DNA from: Sequoia sempervirens
Lineage: Eukaryota > Streptophyta > Pinopsida > Cupressales > Cupressaceae
Direction: 5' to 3'
DNA: 64,000 nucleotides
Assembly: GCA_007258455.2 (NCBI GenBank)
Contig: VDFB02193867.1
Location: forward strand, 531,951,071-532,015,070
Shown: one piece after another, positions 1 to 11,819 of the stretch
How positions within the stretch are numbered: the stretch's first letter is position 1
How the letters are laid out: every line of letters starts with the position of its first letter
Made by a program: the position numbers and the translations under genes
The notes under the pieces: generated by a model
Databases searched by the model: none
Told to the model about the DNA's origin: nothing
The model's input: the letters and a program-made list of their open reading frames with translations, nothing else

Positions 1-54
1 TAGGATCTGTTTACCCAGAAGTTCCTTCTTTTTATCAATCTTTCTTCCTTGTAA

Positions 55-2805
55 TCAGACATTCTCCTCTAGTGCTGATTGTGTTTGCTTAAATACACCC
101 CAATAATCGTTAGCTTGCTTTATCAGCTTATTGAACCTCTCTTTGATTATCTCAGACACATCATTGTACTTAATGATTTTCACCTCCTTTTCTAGTGTTT
201 TACACTTTTCTTGGGCTTTCAAATGGGAGTTTTTCCAATAGGCTACATTAGCTAATGCATCTAACACTCTCTTATCCTTTTCGAGCCATGGAGTGTAAAA
301 TTTTGGAGTAGAAGAGGAAGATGACTTCTCCATTTGATGTGATAACTGCTTTTTTAATTTGTCATTCTCTTTGACCAAATTTTCAATTTGTGCTCTAGTG
401 AATTTTGCCACATTGACATTTAGCTCTGCAGTTTCTAAGGGATTAGTGTTTGCAACTCTTTTGACCAAAAGGTGTCCAAATACTTGATTAGGATTGTCAA
501 TCACTATCGGCCTCTTCTCATGAGGCTATAGTGACCAAATAAGCAAGGAAACCTCATCTAGATTGTATCTAGAGCCTGAATATATCTTACCACTAGCTTC
601 CTCTGATAAGTTCATTGTTGTATCCCCTCTTTTTCTGAAATTGTCAAACACAATTATTGAGCTCATGTCCCATATTGGTAGAAGTAGTACCCCAACCTCT
701 TGAAGTAATTCTCTACCTCTTTCAGGAGTGATGGATTGCATTTCCCTGTCAACTTCCTTCCTTTTTCAATTCTTCTAAGGCATCAACTTCCTTTTCAAGA
801 GTAATGTCTTGCTCCTTTTGTCTTATTTTCTTCCCCTTATACTCATAGACAAATGATTTGAACTCAGGAGTTTTAAAAAAAACATTATCAGAAATGAATT
901 CATGAATAGCCTTGACCCTAATTTCATCAGATAACTCATCTGATGTTTTAAATTTTACAAGTTCCTGAGGGGGCTCATATTGTGTAATCATAGGGTCCTT
1001 TATTTGTTCCACTGGTTGCTCCTCTCCTCATCACTTCCTCCCTCTTCACTGTTGTCAGTGGAGAAACATACATCAGGGGAGGGTTGTGGGGGTATGTGAT
1101 CCAAAGGCTCCACATCCTTAGCATGCATTCCTATGTAACTCATATGAGATGTATCAAAAACATATGAGGGCACATCTTTTACTATTTCATTCATATGAGC
1201 AATAAGCTGCTCAATCCTAGCCAAGGGATATTGTATATCAATAAATGCTTCTCTATATGATGGGACATTCTTTCTCTTCCATTCCTCTGCAAGCACAACT
1301 TTATTGTATGAGGCCATTCTCTCTCTAGTTGAAGCTTCATCTCAGTTCCTGATCACATCATCAAGTGCAAACCAATGCTCATACCCTAAAAAATTCTGAG
1401 TTAATATTGCTTGATGAATAAATCCCTCTACATCAAATTTATTTCTTTCATACCCAAGAGGAAGGTTGTAATGAGTTAATTTAGCATCATTTTCTTCATA
1501 TCCTTCAATGGCACATATTGTGAAATCTCCAAAACAAAGAGTGTTAGGCAAGAGTGATTGTTTAGTATGACTCTTGAGATGTTTAGTATTAGACCTTGCT
1601 AATTGTCGTACTATTTCCAAATAAGAAACTCTATTAGGAACCACTCGGGGTAGAAAATTTGGAACCCCTTCAAATCCATATACCCTTATTACTGTGCAAT
1701 CAAAGAAGGCATACCGGTCTCCCCAATTATGGTTCACCTTGCCTCTCGGGCTGTTTTCCTTTGGTGTCAAAAATATCTACACTTGAGGGGATAAATTATG
1801 ATCATATGAATAGCCTATCAACTTCATTAGTGGTTTAACAAAATATTCTTCAAAATATAAATAGTGAGACCTCTCACATTGACTATCCCATAGTGCAGTC
1901 CACATTTGTACAGGTTTAAAGTTTCCATCTTTATCTATGTCTTTGATTCTTAATTCTTTACTCCGCACATTTCTAGCATGTCCCTCATATAAAATTAAAT
2001 GCATTAACAAGGAATAGTGTTTGAAATCTATGCAATCAATGTTGTTTTTGGTTCTTTCAATCCCTTGATTTAGGGAACTCACCAAATAGTTTTCATAGTC
2101 AAATGACCTAGCATATTTTCCATGCATATTAGCTGCTAGAACCATCAGTGCAATAGACATAAGTGGCAGAACCTCAATTCCCAAGAATTGACTAGCTGAG
2201 TAGTAGGTATATTGGAAGTATTCTTCAAACAAATCTATATGAAATGGAGGGTTTTCATTGCTCAAAAATTTTCTGAGTTGACCTTGCTCATTCTTAGGTT
2301 TGTGCAAAGCTAGCTTCCATCTCTTGTAACTAGTATCCATGCAACGATATTCTATCAAAAAGTCTCTAATGGTGAATGGCAAGTTCATGGGACCTTCTAA
2401 CTAAAATACATTAGAGATCAAGTCTTGGGAGATAACAAGAATATCGGCCCCATTTGGTGATTGGATAGTTCTTTTCTTGGCATTATACCGACTGGCCAGA
2501 GCTTTCACCAATTCTACATTGATGAGCACATTTGACACCACAAGTTTTCCTAAGTTTAGTCTCCATGGGTTATAGACTGGTTGAAATTTGAATTGTTTCT
2601 TGTAGTGATACATAAAAATCTCATAGCCCTAGTGTGGCGTCCAAACATCCCCAAGACCCCTATGTTTATCTAACAATTTACTTGCTTGAACACTTCTTCT
2701 GGGTCTTGGCCCTAACCCCAGACACTAATCTATTAAGTCTTGGTTTAAATTCCTCTTTTCAATTTTTTGTTTCTTTGCCTTAGGGTTTTCCACATTTTCT
2801 TCCAT
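55..2805 (-). pseudogene. Long decayed ORF of unknown function, probably from a retroelement
   Basis: I do not recognise this protein. One minus-strand frame can be followed from an ATG at 2805 down to 55. It is broken by TAG codons near 2725, 2629, 2401, 1777 and 526, a TGA near 1342, and a local frame change at about 749-1012. The start is chosen because that ATG is in the same frame and is followed by a lysine-rich stretch (KAKKQKIEK) that could be nuclear-localising. The middle (2388-1777) has long uninterrupted coding with many aromatic residues (FEEYFQYTYYSASQ, HYLYFEEYF). The part near 2440-2401 reads ILVISQDLISNVF, resembling a segment in the gag-like ORF at 51253 and the accessory ORF at 10945. 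The last part (504-55) is charged and may be coiled coil (EKEVKI, ENDKLKKQ). It may continue past the window edge. It could be an accessory ORF of an element lying mostly outside the window. Confidence 0.5.
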
Positions 2806-3718
2806 TGAAAATTCTAAAAAAATGCAACTTTCTAGCTAAGAGTGGAGTACTTACGTGAATTTTTTCTTCTCCTAGTTTCACTGCATGAGAGCTCTGAATT
2901 TTTCCCTTTCTACTTTTTCCCTTAGCGTATCCTTTTTGGTTTCTACAAATTGTATGATTAATTCGTGGTGCAATTCACCTCTGTGCTAGCTCATTAATAT
3001 ACCACTTACTTTAGTCTTGTCATCAAGGAGAGGATTTATGTTAAATATCCTGATGATGCTTTTGACACCACATCAGCTAGTAGTAATCATTCATCGCTAT
3101 ATCATTGGGAACTTTGTTCATTTTGCACCAATGGCCACTTTCTCCACCGATAAGTGTTTTTCTTTCGGTCTATCGATAATACACCAAACAATGTTACCCT
3201 GATGCACCCCAACTTCACCGATAAGTGTTAGAATTCGATACCTCATGATTATATTGGGCTATCGAGGGAGCTTCATCATTCATTCCGTTCATGCACCAGA
3301 GTTGCGGTGATGGAAGGATATTACGCCGATGTAAGGATATGAATTGCCCTTATCAGACTATTTGTGGGGTGGTGATGGGAGTTCTACCGACAGAGTATTG
3401 TTAGCCTGATGGTATCAAAGGACTTCAATCAATTTCATGAATGTAATTATTTGGGTATGCTGGTTACAAAAATAGATTTTTACACGAACCTCAGTAATTT
3501 GTCTAGATCATGAAATTGAGTCTGGTGAGATTTTGTAAGGACTAGGAGATAAATGAATAGACGTTAATGCAAATATGTGGGATTATTTTTTTTTAGTCCT
3601 AACATAGCTCTTTTGACATTTTTTTGTCTTATACTTATTGTGTGATGCATGATCTTTATTTTTCTTTGTTATTTTGTGCATGCATGTGCCATGTGTAGGC
3701 TTAATAGTTGGTTATTGA
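2806..3718. other. No gene recognised between the decayed ORF and the gap
   Basis: This is AT-rich sequence upstream of the minus-strand ORF. The words CACCGATAAGTG (about 3147 and 3219) and related TCGATA words recur at 3140-3260, suggesting leader or LTR sequence, but I found no partner copy. The short plus-strand ORF at 3017-3202 has no recognisable domain. Confidence 0.4.
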
Positions 3719-3818
3719 NNNNNNNNNNNNNNNNNNNNNNNNNNNNNNNNNNNNNNNNNNNNNNNNNNNNNNNNNNNNNNNNNNNNNNNNNNNNNNNNNN
3801 NNNNNNNNNNNNNNNNNN
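3719..3818. other. Assembly gap of exactly 100 N
   Basis: Positions 3719-3818 are all N. A round 100 usually marks a scaffold join of unknown true length, so sequence on the two sides should not be assumed contiguous. Confidence 0.98.
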
Positions 3819-5988
3819 GACTAAAGCCAAAAGTGCTTCAACATGTGATTGGAGTTGAATTTCATTGACTTGAATTGCAATTCTCTTACCAGTCACTACA
3901 TTCCACATGCCTTGATGTGATTCATCCCTTGGATTGCCTCTCATGTATTTGTCTTATCCTATTTGTGCCTTACTTCTATAAAAGGCTAGAGGATCTTTCT
4001 TTTGAAGTTAAGTTCAAAATTTGTGGATTCCGGAAGAGCCAAAAATTCTCTAAGTTTTGTTCTTTTTCCTATTTTCTAAATCATTCCGATCTAAAAACTT
4101 GTATGCATGCATATATTCATCAATATTGAAGCCAATTTGATAGCTACCTATATCAGGAATCTTTGTAGTTGATTATGTTAGTTGAACTGAACAAGACTGT
4201 GTGTTGCGCTGTTTAAGGGTGCATGCATAACCTACTCGGTGTCCACACTAAAACCCCTCTCTTTAAAAGCTCGCACCATTTTATATGTAGTTTTGAAACA
4301 TCTGGTGAAGTATAAAGCAATTTTCTTTGGTTTGGTTAATTCTTTGGGGCATGCATGGAGAATAACTAGGAGAAATTTTAATTTTCAAAATTTTTTATGC
4401 TTTATTTTAGAATAGATGTTTAAATTCTAGAAAATGTTTCAAAAAATAGATGAATGAAAGGAAATTTATTGAAAATCTTTCATTTCCTCTGAAATTGCTG
4501 AATTATTAAAGCTAAATCTACTTAAGTGATAGCAAAATTGTTGATGTTCATGAAATATTATTTCAAATCTTTTGATTTCATGATATTATTTTGTGATCGA
4601 ACTGAAAATTTAGTGTCTAATACATATGATTTCAAACAAACATATTCCCTTTGAGATTAATAGCAATATCACATCATACCTTGAAGTGAACCTAGTATTG
4701 CCAAGATATGACTATTGGAGAATTGGGATTGAATTGAGCCAAGATTTTTCCTATCATATGGATCCCCTAGGGTTTTCTTTGGTTAAGTCTTTCAAGAAGG
4801 ATAGGATCTTCGTAGTTTATATGTGAAGAATTTATTCGCCCTGGTGTTATAAGTAACATCGCCATCAACACTTAGTTTTAGGGGATTGATAACAAATTAT
4901 AGAATACAAAATTGTTCAAGATATCTTTGGTACTTTTTCAACCTATAATCTACACATACACGAAGAGGGAAAAATGTTTGGTGCCATGTAGGGGTTTCAC
5001 TCAGTCGAACCCCATGAATAGTGTTCCCACTTTCACTATGGAAAGATGTTAATGATAAAAACCTTAATGGAAATGGAACAAAATCATGAATGAACACAAT
5101 GGTTGTAACTCACCACCCTTCAATTGCTTCCTTGAAGAACTACAGACAAAAACATTACTTAAATGGAATTGATCTTTCTTTGATAGACTTTCTTGATTGC
5201 TTGAAATTCTTGAAGACCTTCAACACAATGTTAGCATTCACAAGACAACATGAACACAATTGACATGATGTTGGATCTTCAATTGCTACTAAAAATGGTT
5301 AATAATGTTCCTCTTGAACATGCTTTTGACAATAATATTTCCTCTTGGAATTGCTTCATAAAGTGTGTTATATTTTAAATGGTAAAAATACTATGTATTT
5401 ATAGGTGTTCATCATATTTCTCAAAAAAAAAGATTCCAAAAGATGACATTTTCAATTTGAATTTTGATCATTAAAATGTTGGCAAAAATATATTTTAAAT
5501 TGGGTCTTGGTTCATTAAGGGGATCCATTCAACCTTGGGCGAATGGGTCCTTCCCTATATCTCTAGGACAAACATAATCCAAGATAATTTAATAATGAAA
5601 TGTATTTGTTTAATAATAGTTCCCCTTATAGAAAATAGGAAGAATAAGGCTTTGGAGTACATAATTTGGAAAATTATAAAATTAATTAAGTCGAATAAAT
5701 TAAGGTAAAGGTATAAAATTTTCTACATTCCATATGTATATTTTCCTCGTAAAAATGTTTTAAAGTCAAACATACCAGAATTTGATAATTTTCATTTGAC
5801 ATCAACTTTTATCTAACTTTTTATCATTTTCCAAAAACAAACATACCCTTTTGAAGAGGATTCTCTCCTCTAGTGCACCATGCATTTTGGGATTTTTTTA
5901 ATATGTTTTAGTATTTTAAAAAAAAATTCTAATCAACCTCATTTTTACATTCACAACCTACTTGTATCTTTTAAAATAAAAACATATT
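3819..5988. other. No gene recognised; AT-rich noncoding DNA
   Basis: I see no coding signal, terminal repeat or RNA gene. Short open frames at 3875-4129, 4626-4826 and 4897-5097 have no family resemblance. Old LTR or UTR sequence without a second copy in the window is possible. Confidence 0.4.
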
Positions 5989-5993
5989 AAAAC

Positions 5994-6597
5994 TATGACC
6001 GATGAATGTAGTATGGGCTAACTACACTTGATCCATGAGGATTCAAAGTATAATTAAGCCACTTTGCATCAGTCCCAGTAAAATCATTCAATGCAAACTA
6101 AGCTAAGAATCCATTAAAACTAACATATTGAAATATGAAAGCTTCATAAAACACCTATTCTAATCCATTGAAACTTATCCTATTGGGGGAGTGGTGTTGC
6201 ATTAATTTGGAATGGCGACCCTTTCCCAATCCCTTAGATAATGAGCTTGTTTTGATCAATTCTATTGAAGAGAATCGATGAAACCGATGAGAGATGTGTA
6301 TAAAAACATGAATCAAAAGCTAAATTAACATTATTAAAAGCTATTTTAACACAATATATGCTAATATGATCAATATGGGTGGATGCAAAGCTATTGTAAA
6401 TGTATGCAAGGTTCAAAAGATTAAAACCCTAATTGAAAAATATGTTAAATGGATGCACCTAAGTTACCATGGAAGCCATTAATGGAAGCTAAGCTAATAT
6501 GATGCAAGAAATTAACCTAAAATTAAACACAAAATATGGATGCAAGATGAAAGTGATTTTAACAACATAAGTTTGCTCTTAAAAGATGGATCCCTAT
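5994..6597 (-). repeat. LTR fragment, candidate 3' LTR of the Tat-like element
   Basis: This stretch aligns almost base for base with 38688-39214 and then, across a 16.2-kb insertion, with 55432-55508. It begins TATGACCG against TGTGACCG in the other copy. The preceding five bases, AAAAC at 5989-5993, equal the five bases after the other copy (56303-56307), as expected for a target site duplication. Homology stops near 6597, so the rest of this LTR is missing or displaced. The orientation call comes from the primer site and TATA box of the other copy. Confidence 0.65.
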
Positions 6598-7562
6598 TAT
6601 TATCTCTCATAAATGCACCCATACTAAGTTGCAAAACTTGGTTTTATGGAGGAACATGGAAACACTTCTAGGCTATGGGGAACCTAATGATTGAAGTGAA
6701 TCTCTAGTTAAGGCTGGCTCCTAGTTTGTATATCACCTAAAACTATTGATTTTTCAAGGAAAAGGGAGAAGGATAAATTAAAAATGACTAAAATTGAAAA
6801 CATATGATGTAAAGTGATACACTAAACTGAAAGGGAGACAATGAAATTCAGAACTCTACACTTGGCCCAAAACTAATTAAAATTAAGTTTACACAACCTA
6901 TTACAACATGTTTATGCATAAATATTTCACTGAAAGGTGAAATACTATGACTCACAAAAGGAAGATAAAATTCACAGTCAGCAAGAAGTTTGCATTTAAC
7001 AAACACAATTAGTAACCTGTATAAAACATACTAATTATAGAAAAGGTATAATGTATGAGATGAAGTTGTAAGGAAATCAAAACAACCTCAAATACAACTT
7101 GATCAATCATTTAACATACACAAAGTTGTAAGAAAAAATAGGCAAGGAATTCATTACCAGAAATGAGTAAGGTAATCTTTGTATTCAATATCTCATGAGT
7201 TAAAAAATATGCCAAAATATGCCAAAATATGTATCAAAGGACTGCATAGTCACTAAGTTTCCAACTGCATAATCTGAACTAACTCAAAAATGAGTTACAA
7301 AAGTGATTAAGTAAACAACACCAAGTGGTTCAACTAAAAAAGGTTCTAGAAACCACCTTGGGTTGGATGCCTACTAAAAGCCTAAAATCTAGCTTTTAGA
7401 TATACTCCAAAAGAGCTCCAAATAGATGAAAAAGTAAAGCTTAACTTTTTCCAACATGATGACACTTGAAATTACCCACAAAAATCTCTCAAAAATCATT
7501 TAAAACTTCTTATATGCTCTCCACATGTTGGAAAACTACTCCAAACAAACCTATATACTCTT
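6598..7562. other. No gene recognised; left flank of the Athila-like insertion
   Basis: Unique AT-rich sequence. Before the Athila-like insertion it was joined to the sequence now starting at 18848. It does not match the LTR continuation expected from 55509 onward. No coding signal. Confidence 0.4.
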
Positions 7563-8782
7563 TGTTGGCCTCCTACAATGATTTAACAACTAAGCCCTTA
7601 CAACTATGATTCAGAGATTGGACATCTAAATTGAATAGCCATTCAATCATCATGAAGGTGCATTTAACTTGTCAACCCAGGGATGTGAACTTGAAATGGG
7701 TCAGCACAGTATGTGCACTAGGAACTCAAAGTAGCCATTTTCATTCTACAGCTAAGAAAGATGCAATGCTGAAAGTAAATTGCTTGGAAAGGAATAATAT
7801 AAATGTTGAAAATCAAAAAACAAACATACTAAGCTTGAAATGCATGACAAAATGAAAATCTAAACAAGAAACAAAAAACTACTCTGTCTGCTTTGGCTAC
7901 AGGAACAGTCATGTAATAAAATTCTAGTGGTTGCAAGAATAGTCAATGACATATTCTTAACTAATTACTAAACAAAAAGTAACAACTAGGCTAACTAAGC
8001 TAAAGGACATATTGCTCACCAAGTGGGCCCCCTTGGATGAGTATCCTCTACTACTAACGAAAAATCAGATGTTCGAACTCAGAACTTTATTTTATTTATC
8101 AGGAAACATGAGTACAAATGAGTAGCATAACTGTATCACTAAAAACTAAGAATGCAAGTACAATATTAGATCGTGCAACCTCTTGAAAAGGAGCATTTGA
8201 TCCTTATTTATACTACCATCTAAGCAAGGTGGTCAACTCCATGAGCTAGGAGGACGCCAATTTAGGGAAAGCAGATAAAATGGAGGGACAGTTACACGCA
8301 CATGAAATCTGCTCAGACGTGTCCCCAGAAATAGCACAATAGTAACACCAATATTGCTCAATAGCATTAAAGTCCACTACAGGGTAGTTACATTCAGTTT
8401 GCATGGGGAATCTCCTACTGTCGACATCCTTTGACCTTTGAACGATTCCCTTGTTGGACATTGTGGTGCATGCCTAGCTGGTGGTGTCTTTCTCAATTTA
8501 GTATCTTCAAATTATATCTTGATGGAAATGTTAGCACACACAATAATTGCACATCTATAACTACCTTAAAGAAAATTCATTAATCACATGCAAAATTAAT
8601 ATAGATAGTCCATATAACATGCTAATGTCATTAAATATTTGCAGAAATAAGATTAAGCCCAATGTCAATAGTTCTGAGGAAATATCATAAAAAGTATCAA
8701 CACTTAAAATCAAGGTCCATGATATCTTCAGAAAATAAACCATAAATTCTACCCAAAACTAGCCCATAAACTAGGCTCATCA
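7563..8782 (-). repeat. 3' LTR of the Athila-like element
   Basis: Direct repeat of 17624-18842. On the plus strand it starts TGTTGGCCTCC and ends GGCTCATCA. The open frame at 7631-7855 recurs at 17713-17925 only because the LTRs are copies; it is not a gene. Confidence 0.92.
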
Positions 8783-8795
8783 CTCCCCCAAACCT
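8783..8795 (-). other. Polypurine tract next to the 3' LTR
   Basis: On the minus strand the 13 bases before the LTR read AGGTTTGGGGGAG, a typical plus-strand primer for reverse transcription, directly abutting TGATGAG. Confidence 0.85.
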
Positions 8796-9290
8796 AAGGT
8801 CTTGCTGGTACTCCAATAGGGGAAGGGTTGTTCTTCTGCTTGGTCAATGCTTTGAAATTTGCAACTAACAACTGCCCTACATTAGTGTTTGTTGTTCGTG
8901 AATCAGGGTCCTAGTAGAATCCTCCCAATCTGTCCAATCTTCTCCATCTCTATCTCTTTGAAGCAATATCATAGTTGTAAAATCTAAAGTTTAGTACATG
9001 CCACATTAGAAGGGGTGGCTGAAAAGTCAGGGGAAGCCAAAATCGTCCCTTTGTTCTACCAACATGTACATATCTATCAATTCTCTTAAGTGTTGCAACA
9101 TAGTTCTGGATGGAATGAGGCTCAACCTATTTTAGCTCATCAGTTAGGCTATTCCATCTTTGTGAGAAGTATCTCTTCATGCCTTCCTCTTTGCACACTG
9201 ATGGGATAACATTGAGTGTTTGCACACCACCACTGCAGAAGAAGACTTGGCTGAAATTATATAACAGAGGTCTCCAATCATGGTCTTGAG
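8796..9290. other. 3' untranslated region of the Athila-like element
   Basis: Between the accessory ORF and the polypurine tract. Broken coding-like fragments may be the end of the accessory ORF, but I cannot follow a frame through it. Confidence 0.4.
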
Positions 9291-11035
9291 TCACAAAATA
9301 TACTCATGCAAATAAAACTCACACAATAAATTCTTCATTTCGGGGGAAGCAATTCGATAAGCATTGGAAAATTCAACAGGGGTCTCAATAGAAGGGTTCA
9401 AACCTAAGACAATTCTTCCCAACTTAAAAGAAAGATATTTCTTCTTCAAGTGCAGAGCATAGACCCTTGGAGGGGCCCTACACTCTAAAATCTGTGGTAC
9501 TAAGACTGCCATATCATCCATGTTTTTCTTCAATGTGGCAATTTCTACATCCTTGTCTTCAATCTCCTCATCGTTATTTTGAATTTCCTTCTTCAATTTT
9601 CACTTCTCCTCCTTCCATTCTTCTTCTCTTCTTTGGATTTCCTTCCATAAATGCATAGCTACCATGTGAATTGAGAAATCAAGGGGTTTATGCATTCCTA
9701 CCAACATTTTCCCTGGAACTGATGCTTGTTCTCCATATAGTACTAACTGCAAGGATTCAGGCTGTAGGGGTACTGATTGTTCTTATTTTTGATGTTGTTG
9801 TAGGAAATCCTAATTTTCCTCATACCCTTGATTCTCCACTTATTCTACAATGTCAGCAAGGTCTACCAATATTATGTTTGTTGTCGTCTTAATCACATCC
9901 TCTTCCTTGACATTCACCTACCCTATTGGAGCTTTTGTGTCCTCCTGTGATATTTCTCTAGACTTAGGGATTTCCTTTAGAGGCGTACCAAATTCAGGTT
10001 CGATAGGTCTTGATTTTCTGGGAGGGTTCTCATGTTTTTCCTTGGTTGCAGGATGAATAGTATTAGTCTTCTGCTTCCTAGAGCTTGGTATTCCTTTTTC
10101 TGCTAGCCGCTTCTTGGCTTTTCCTTTTCTCATTTTTTCCTCTCTTTTATGTGCCCTAGTTTTCATTAGGATGCCAAGTGGAATATCATCATTAGAATCT
10201 AGGGGATAACTTTCTTTGTCTGAGTGCTCCATCCCATAAGAGTTAATTTCTATGGTTTCTTCTACTATAGGAGGGTTTGCACTAGGGCTTGTCCAGAGGT
10301 TGAAGCACCAAGAGTGGCATCAGCTGTGCTCAATCTCCTACTAGACCTATGGGGTTGAGGTAAAACCATAGGTTGCAAGTGCTCAGGTCTAATTTGATCA
10401 ATTTTTATGAATTCTTCCTAGGTCATTCCATATACATCATGTAGAGACTTCTCAACTAGCAATTTAATCAAACAATACTAGGAAACAAAATTGTCCCTAC
10501 CTTTCTAAGTCTCAGCCGCCATGATTGAAAGGAGGTTGCATAACATGTTTGACACATTCATCCTCCGCACGTGCCTCATGTGATTCAAAAGCTTGAAGTG
10601 CACAGAATGCAGATTCGACTAGCAACCTTCATAGGTGATATATCTTATGACATAAACAACTATCTACTTCCATGGATTAGGCAGAGACATTCTCTTCACC
10701 CCTTGTTTATCTATGCTCAATGGAGGGTCGCTTGGTTCTGTAAATTTGACCCTAGCTGACCTGACGTCTCTGGAAACAGGGCAATCTTCACCGTTGGTAG
10801 GTAACCTTGTAATTTCTACAATTCTTTCTTCAGTAGCCATTATTTCCAACCCTTTGACCATGGCTTTCCCTTCAAAAAATGTCTGGGCGAATTCTAGTGC
10901 AATGCCTTCATCAAAACCATCCAACTTCATGAAATAATCTAACAAACCACAGTTTCTAAATTCAACTAGGCAGGGTGCATCCTATAGTAATATATCATTC
11001 ATCATGGGTTCATTTTGAATTAACCCACCTCCCAT
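9291..11035 (-). pseudogene. Accessory ORF between integrase and 3' LTR (function unknown)
   Basis: The frame starts at an ATG at 11035, has one TAG near 10980, and runs on through 10945-10664. It resumes after frame changes at 10232-9918 and 9596-9291. The first part holds the segment ERIVEITRLPTNGEDCP, a motif style I associate with extra ORFs of plant gypsy elements. The middle (10232-9918) is very basic (KREEKMRKGKAKKRL), so it may bind nucleic acid or enter the nucleus. The last part (9596-9291) looks like a coiled coil (DKDVEIATLKKNM). The position matches the env-like or accessory ORF of Athila elements, but I see no clear signal peptide or membrane anchor. I would not call it an envelope protein. 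Confidence 0.6.
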
Positions 11036-11819
11036 TTTCTGCAATCAAACAATCACTTTACGGTTTCCTCCCTGAAATTCTCATTTGAAAACCAAATTCA
11101 CCTTCCTATAACACTTGCTAAATTTCCAATGCGAATGTCAACTAAATTTTTCCTTTTTACATTTTGTTTGCAACTTGAGATTGTGACAGGCTTAATAATA
11201 GCAAGGAAGGAGTAATAAAGGGAAGCTATGATGGGGAGAAATGGTGGTGACAGTTGGTGTCACTTCACACATGCAAGCCATCCTCTCACTCAGATTTCAA
11301 ATCGGCTCAATTTAAATTTGGCTGACATAGACCAACATGGATTGACATGTGGGAAAAATATTGACATCTTTTTCCTCCCCACAACCTAAATTTGGGCATG
11401 TGTCCTCACATGTGGAATGATGATTTGACAAGGGTAGGGAATAATGGCATGCTATGGTGAACTCCTATATTAACGTACAACAATTAAATGAATGCACTAA
11501 AAGATAGTTAAGATATAGCAATTAATGCGCACATACCTGAATGTGTGGAATATTCGTTGCAAAGATTGTGGAGAAAGAACCATTCGCCTTTTAAAGAAAT
11601 AAGTTGAGTAATTAATGAAAATGAGGTGGAATGATGTGGAGTGGAATGAAGTGATGCGATGTAAGAGAGAGAAATGTGGAAATAGATGGGCAGATGGGTG
11701 GATGGGTGAAGAAATGGACTCCCACGGAAGTGAAAGTATTTATTATGAAAAGTACATACCTTAATTAGCTAGAAGGAGGGACACTAGGTCCACTTCCTTC
11801 AGCTGCAGGAAGCTCGGGT

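Noticed and set aside
3649..3944. ORFs spanning the N gap on both strands
   Set aside because: More than a third of each is unknown sequence, so the open frames are artefacts.
7631..7855. ORF present twice (also 17713-17925), hinting at a conserved gene
   Set aside because: It is duplicated because it lies within the paired LTRs. The copies differ by missense and length changes without sign of selection.
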